Origin: Dallia pectoralis
Taxonomy: Eukaryota; Chordata; Actinopteri; Esociformes; Umbridae
Assembly: GCA_029465975.1 (NCBI GenBank)
Contig: CM055761.1
Span: 194,853 to 258,852 of the forward strand
Length of the DNA: 64,000 bases
Direction: 5' to 3'
Shown here: piece by piece, positions 59,161 to 64,000 of the stretch
Position numbering within the stretch: the first letter of the stretch is position 1
How the letters are laid out: every line of letters begins with the position of its first letter
Made by a program: the position numbers and the translations under genes
The notes under the pieces: model-generated
The model's database searches: none
The model's input: the letters and a program-made list of their open reading frames with translations, nothing else
What the model was told of the DNA's origin: nothing

Positions 59161-60487
59161 ACTACACACACATACACACTTTTAAAAAGAATGCAGCTGC
59201 CTGCTCACCCCCTTTTCTAAGCCCTGACCCCAGGCCTGCTTTCCAGCACTAGGGATTTAACCCCAACACTGCCATTTGACAGGGGTTTGATGACCAACAC
59301 ACCAAACGTATGGCAGAGCTTTTTTCACCCAGGTGTCGTATTCTTCTGTCTAATCTCGGCGGCTGACTTCCTCTGACTTTGTTGACCTCATATTTGTAGA
59401 CAGGGGTTTATTGTTGTTGAGGAACTTGGTTAACCTATTTACAGTCAATTGTCATGCATTAGAGTTTTGCATCATCATGTTTGATTACATATCTATGTGT
59501 GTTGAAGCTACAGACGTAATGTTTTTTGTGAGGGTGCCTAAAGCATTTACCCATATTGTATTTTTGCATTTACACCTGTGTGTATGTTTTACTGTACTCA
59601 TGAAGAGCAAAAACCCCCACAAACATCATAAAACAAGAAAGAATATAACTTTGCCCACTCTCTCCCCACTTTTAGTCGCCTGAGGGAAAAATGCTACTTT
59701 CAGCTTAGAGTTAGGTTGAGTGTAAACAATACAATGTGTGGTTAGGGTTAGAATTAAATTTGGGGGTTAGTTGTTTGGTTCAGTAGTTAATTTGTTAGGG
59801 TTAGAATTACAGTTGAGGGTTAGTCGTTTGGTTGAGAAGTAAATTTGTTAGGGTTAGAATTACAGTTGGGGGTTAGTCGTTTGGTTCAGAAGTTAATTTG
59901 TTAGGGTTAGAATTACAGTTGGGGGTTAGTCTTTTTGTTCAGTAGTTAATTTGTTAGACCTGATGATTGTTGGATTACCGTTAAACATCAGGAGTTATTT
60001 TAAATAGTATTTATTGATGCCCCACATTATTCTGCACCAGGATATAATGTGCATGTTTTCATGAGCTTGTTTGCTCATGTCCGCAAATGCATGTGTGTCC
60101 GATGACCTTTGAGCTGCAGGTCAGGAATGCAGCTCTCTGCATGGAGTCTGTCGAGGCAGGATCTGTAAATTCTCAACACAGCCAGAAGCCCTATTGCAGG
60201 ATGGAGTGTGTGGAGCACATTAACTGCCTCCACTTACTCTATGTTGACCTGACCCCCATATATATATATACTCACACACACACTCATATATTAATATATA
60301 TATACACACACATGCAAATTAGTAGGCAGAGGCTCGTGGTGATGATTTCAATTCTATCATAATAGTAAGATTTCTGAAACATTAGGGAATCAGACTAAAA
60401 AAACTGTAGCTTCCCGAAACCTTGTGCACATGTTATATTGACCTGATGAGAGAACTGTCCACAGACACACATACACACAGACGCACG

Positions 60488-60546
<59 letters not shown>

Positions 60547-61354
60547 ACAGACACATGGCACAGACACAGTCATTTTAAATGTTTTCTTAATCGATGTCTG
60601 CCAGATATTGATCACACAACGACCACAGTATTTTAGTTTAGATAATATAATTAAATGTAGCAGACAGTATTTGACGTGTTATTTCACAACACTCCCACAA
60701 TTCCTCTCATACTGATAACATTAAACCTTTTTGAATGTTTCAACAGCTCTGTGATGCTTGCAATGTAGACCTGGAATGAGACATTGGGCTTTTACATTTT
60801 ACCTGAAATAAATATGGTATTTTTGTTTGTACTGGATCTTTGTAGAATGTTGAGTAATACATAATAATAGGTTTCTTTACTCTGTATTTGATAAACAGAA
60901 CGGTCCTTGTTAATCATTTAAATGACCCACATAGATTGTTATGTTTGTTAAAATAAATAAAGCGATATGTGGTGGTTTGTGCCTTGTCAAGTGTCTTAAA
61001 AGAACCATGTTCTATCTAAGTACCTGGCAGCACAGATGTTTATAGAATATATAAAATGACAGGTACGGATGTGTACATTTGTTGGGCATCACTTGACAAT
61101 ATGTCCATTGTTATTTACATAAAATCCCTTGGTGTGACCTATTTGAATTACACTATTTGCCTGGTCTCTCTTTAATGTTTTAAACTCGTATCTACTCTGA
61201 GCCTGCTGGGAGCTCTGACATCACAGGAAACACATATTGGATTAATGTCTTAATCTAATTGACTATATAGGTTTCCACAACAACCTAGCTACTCCCATTT
61301 TACTCCCTTTTTAAATTCGGTCCGAAACTTTGATTAAAACTTAAAGCAGGGTAC
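59159..61354. other. Intergenic with tandem repeats
   Basis: An approximately 57-bp repeat with about 4 copies at 59705-59960 contains GTTAGGGTTAGAATT. A TA/CA-mixed stretch lies at 60260-60312, and a CA microsatellite lies at 60490-60548. No gene is seen. Confidence 0.6.
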
Positions 61355-62437
61355 TCCAATCTAATTCTGTAATTCTATTATTCTCTATTTCTATCTCCCT
61401 GTGCTTCAATCTCTAATTCTGTAATTCTATTATTCTCTATTTCTATCTCCCTGTGCTTCAATCTCTAATTCTGTAATTCTATTATTCTCTATTTCTATCT
61501 CCCTGTGCTTCAATCTCTAATTCTGTAATTCTATTATTCTCTATTTCTATCTCCCTGGTCTTCAATCTCTAATTCTGTAATTCTATTATTCTCTATTTCT
61601 ATCTCCCTGTGCTTCAATCTCTAATTCTGTAATTCTATTATTCTCTATTTCTATCTCCCTGTGCTTCAATCTCTAATTCTGTAATTCTATTATTCTCTAT
61701 TTCTATCTCCCTGTGCTTCAATCTCTTATTCTGTAATTCTATTATTCTCTATTTCTATCTCCCTGTGCTTCAATCTCTAATTCTGTAAATCTATTATTCT
61801 CTATTTCTATCTCCCTGTGCTTCAATCTCTAATTCTGTAATTCTATTATTCTCTATTTCTATCTCCCTGTGCTTCAATCTCTGATTCTGTAATTCTATTA
61901 TTCTCTATTTCTATCTCCCTGTGCTTCAATCTCTTATTCTGTAATTCTATTATTCTCTATTTCTATCTCCCTGTGCTTCAATCTCTAATTCTGTAAATCT
62001 ATTATTCTCTATTTCTATCTCCCTGTGCTTCAATCTCTAATTCTGTAATTCTATTATTCTCTATTTCTATCTCCCTGTGCTTCAATCTCTGATTCTGTAA
62101 TTCTATTATTCTCTATTTCTATCTCCCTGTGCTTCAATCTCTAATTCTGTAATTCTATTATTCTCTATTTCTATCTCCCTGTGCCTCAATCTCTAATTCT
62201 GTAATTCTATTATTCTCTATTTCTATCTCCCTGTGCTTCAATCTCTAATTCTGTAATTCTATTATTCTCTATTTCTATCTCCCTGTGCTTCAATCTCTAA
62301 TTCTGTAATTCTATTATTCTCTATTTCTATCTCCCTGTGCTTCAATCTCTAATTCTGTAATTCTATTATGCTCTATTTCTATCTCCCTGTGCTTCAATCT
62401 CTAATTCTGTAATTCTATTATTCTCTATTTCTATCCT
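61355..62437. repeat. 52-bp minisatellite, about 21 copies
   Basis: The core TCTAATTCTGTAATTCTATT is followed by ATTCTCTATTTCTATCTCCC and TGTGCTTCAA. Variants such as CTTATTC, CTGATTC and GTAAATC recur in order, indicating a multi-unit higher-order repeat. Confidence 0.95.
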
Positions 62438-62628
62438 GCCCATTCTTGCTCTCATTCTTTCCTTGTCTTTTTCGGACACACCTATTTATATCATTCTTCT
62501 TTTATGATCTCTTGTTCTTTCCTCTCATTTTCCTTCATTCTCACTCTCTCATCATGTCCTTCTCTTCCATCATCCTCACTCTTTTTACTCTTCCTTCATT
62601 ATCACTCCTTCATTATTTTCATCCTCAG

Positions 62629-62947
62629 TGCCACAGGACCTTTGACCTTAGTGTAATTAAAGAGCAGCATAAAATAAAAAGAGCTGTAGAACCTGCCTTA
62701 GAAAAACATCTGCTTGGTGTACAGGTATCTTTTAATACATTTGGTATTATTACCTCACTGTGTTCCTGATCACTGTCCTTATTGAAGTTCCTCCTCCGCT
62801 AGTGTTTGGTATTATTACCTTACTTGTGTTCCTGATCACTGTCCTTATTGAAGTTCCTCCTCTTTTATTTTTATTTTCCAGACTGGTGGTCCAACAAGAT
62901 ACTGTGCCATAAACCCCAACACGTCTATACTGCGCATATGGTTCGAT
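62629..62947 (+). other. Two exon-like segments, gene not recognised
   Basis: Segment A (62629-62724, 32 codons) lies between CATCCTCAG and GTATCT and reads CHRTFDLSVIKEQ...EKHLLGVQ. Segment B (62882-62947, 22 codons) lies between TTTTCCAG and GTATGT and reads TGGPTRYCAINPNTSILRIW plus FD. Both are multiples of three, phase 0, and only this frame is open in A. The intron between them starts with a two-copy repeat (about 62745-62870). I do not recognise the protein. It may be a gene extending out of view, a pseudogene or chance. Confidence 0.3.
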
Positions 62948-63329
62948 GTATGTAGTAGTTATTTGTTTACTTTGGTGGCGGTCCATATGGATGCAGATGT
63001 TCTTCTGTGTACTATTGTTTTTAATGTTTTTGTAAAGCACACGTGCTATATAAATAAACCTGCTTGCTTACTACTGAAGGCTGTTTTCAATAAATAATTT
63101 CATCCACATTGCATTGTGTTTTGTATATCTGTTTCAGTGATCACTGTTATGAATGTCATTGATCGATGTTCAGAAACCCTTAATCAAAAACAATGTGCAA
63201 AGTGCAACAACAAACAAACTACAGTTTATCAAACATTTTTTCAAAGATGTCCAATAACCTCTATGTCTTGGCCTCACCAGTGTCCTGTATCATATCCAAA
63301 TTATGTTGTACACCTTCATAATCTACAGT

Positions 63330-63960
63330 CTATGGTTGTACAGCATGTAACTTCGGTTCATTTTCTGCCCGAAAGCGAATTATTTGCCGGGTTTCCTCCG
63401 GCGTCCCTGTGTGATTCGGGACGGTATGTAAAGCACTTTTATCGCTATTCCAAAAGCAACATGTTATGCACTGATATGAATTATCTGCTAAAAGAGTTAA
63501 CTGTAGACAAACATGCATTGAGTAAAGGTAGTCAGAGAAATACGGGACAAATTAGCAATGTATCTTTGGCGTTGAAAACTGGCAAAAAGTAGCGATTTAA
63601 AAAAAACTTCAATTATTAAAATGGTTAAAAAAATATATATACAGGACTGCGTAGATCACAAAACAATTGTGTCGTAATTTTTTAATTCGTTATTTAATCC
63701 GAAAATACTACATTTATGGGTCTCTTTTGATGATCTAGCAGCCATTGTTGACGTCTCGCAATGTGTTCTGGGTACCCCTTGGTTTCAAGTAAGCTCTCGG
63801 AAAATCTTGGTTTCAAGGGGTATATAGCCCTTCGTCTTACCCCTTCGTCTTGATCAAAATGAGTATTCGGACAGCACTTGGTGTCGCGCGAACGCGCAAA
63901 ACTAAGGGGAAGGGCTAAGGGGAAGGGGTAAGGGGGAGTATTCGGATTGGGCCAAAGTCT
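63330..63960 (-). mobile_element. Probable DNA-transposon end with Myb/SANT-like remnant
   Basis: On the minus strand, GGCCCAATCCGAATACTCCC (about 63934-63953) resembles the terminal sequence of teleost DNA transposons and MITEs. It is followed by a CpG-rich leader, an ATG near 63750 (MAARSSKETHK) and, at about 63390-63440, GTPEETRQIIRFRAENE. The last is typical of a Myb/SANT-like (trihelix) domain of transposon origin, and the frame stops soon after. The other end and the transposase are not visible. A plus-strand 158-codon frame (63116-63592) overlaps it and is probably a shadow. Confidence 0.45.
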
Positions 63961-64000
63961 GACCCACTATAACCTCATCTTCGTGAAAAGACAGTTGCTA

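Noticed and set aside
59705..59960. Interstitial telomeric repeat (TTAGGG)
   Set aside because: Only isolated GTTAGGGTTAG strings occur within a longer 57-bp unit; there is no TTAGGG tandem run.
63116..63592. 158-codon plus-strand open frame
   Set aside because: No recognisable domain, and it overlaps antisense to a Myb/SANT-like remnant. It would need a splice from 62947 that enters with a TGA in phase 0.

Overview
This is a eukaryotic window from a bony fish nuclear genome. Four protein genes are interrupted by GT-AG introns, and their spliced products match vertebrate prohibitin-2, the PDE6 delta subunit, occludin and the orphan nuclear receptor NR2F6 almost end to end. A Rex3-type LINE, Tc1-like transposase remnants and dispersed fragments familiar from salmonid and pike genomes suggest a teleost, perhaps Protacanthopterygii. 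The species is a guess. There are no bacterial features and no CRISPR array.

Layout: 1-3.9 kb is non-coding and repeat-rich. phb2 lies at 3.9-10.06 kb on the minus strand (10 coding exons). pde6d lies at 11.97-20.36 kb on the minus strand (5 coding exons). ocln lies at 25.4-39.5 kb on the plus strand (7 coding exons plus a probable non-coding first exon near 22.7 kb). A Tc1 remnant and further minisatellites fill 41-45 kb. nr2f6 lies at 47.05-56.9 kb on the minus strand (4 coding exons), and its first intron carries an almost full-length but frameshifted Rex3-like LINE. From 57 to 64 kb there are tandem repeats, two unassigned exon-like segments and the end of what looks like a Myb/SANT-bearing DNA transposon.

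The striking property of the window is its tandem-repeat load. I count more than 40 separate minisatellite or microsatellite arrays, each with its own unit (about 12 to 84 bp), together roughly one third of the sequence. Most of the long computed open reading frames are these arrays read through and are not genes. Four arrays include the 3' edge of a coding exon: three multiply a splice donor (phb2 exons 3 and 8, ocln exon 6) and one multiplies the last codons and stop codon of ocln. Arrays in general sit closer to donors than to acceptors.

The four genes do not form a pathway: PHB2 acts in the mitochondrial inner membrane, PDE6D is a prenyl-binding chaperone for cilia and membranes, OCLN is a tight-junction protein and NR2F6 is a transcriptional repressor. 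The convergent ocln-nr2f6 pair recalls the human OCEL1-NR2F6 neighbourhood. Exon coordinates were derived by hand from splice sites and reading frame. The coding lengths sum to 305, 150 (or 156), 539 and 405 residues with frames intact, which supports the models.
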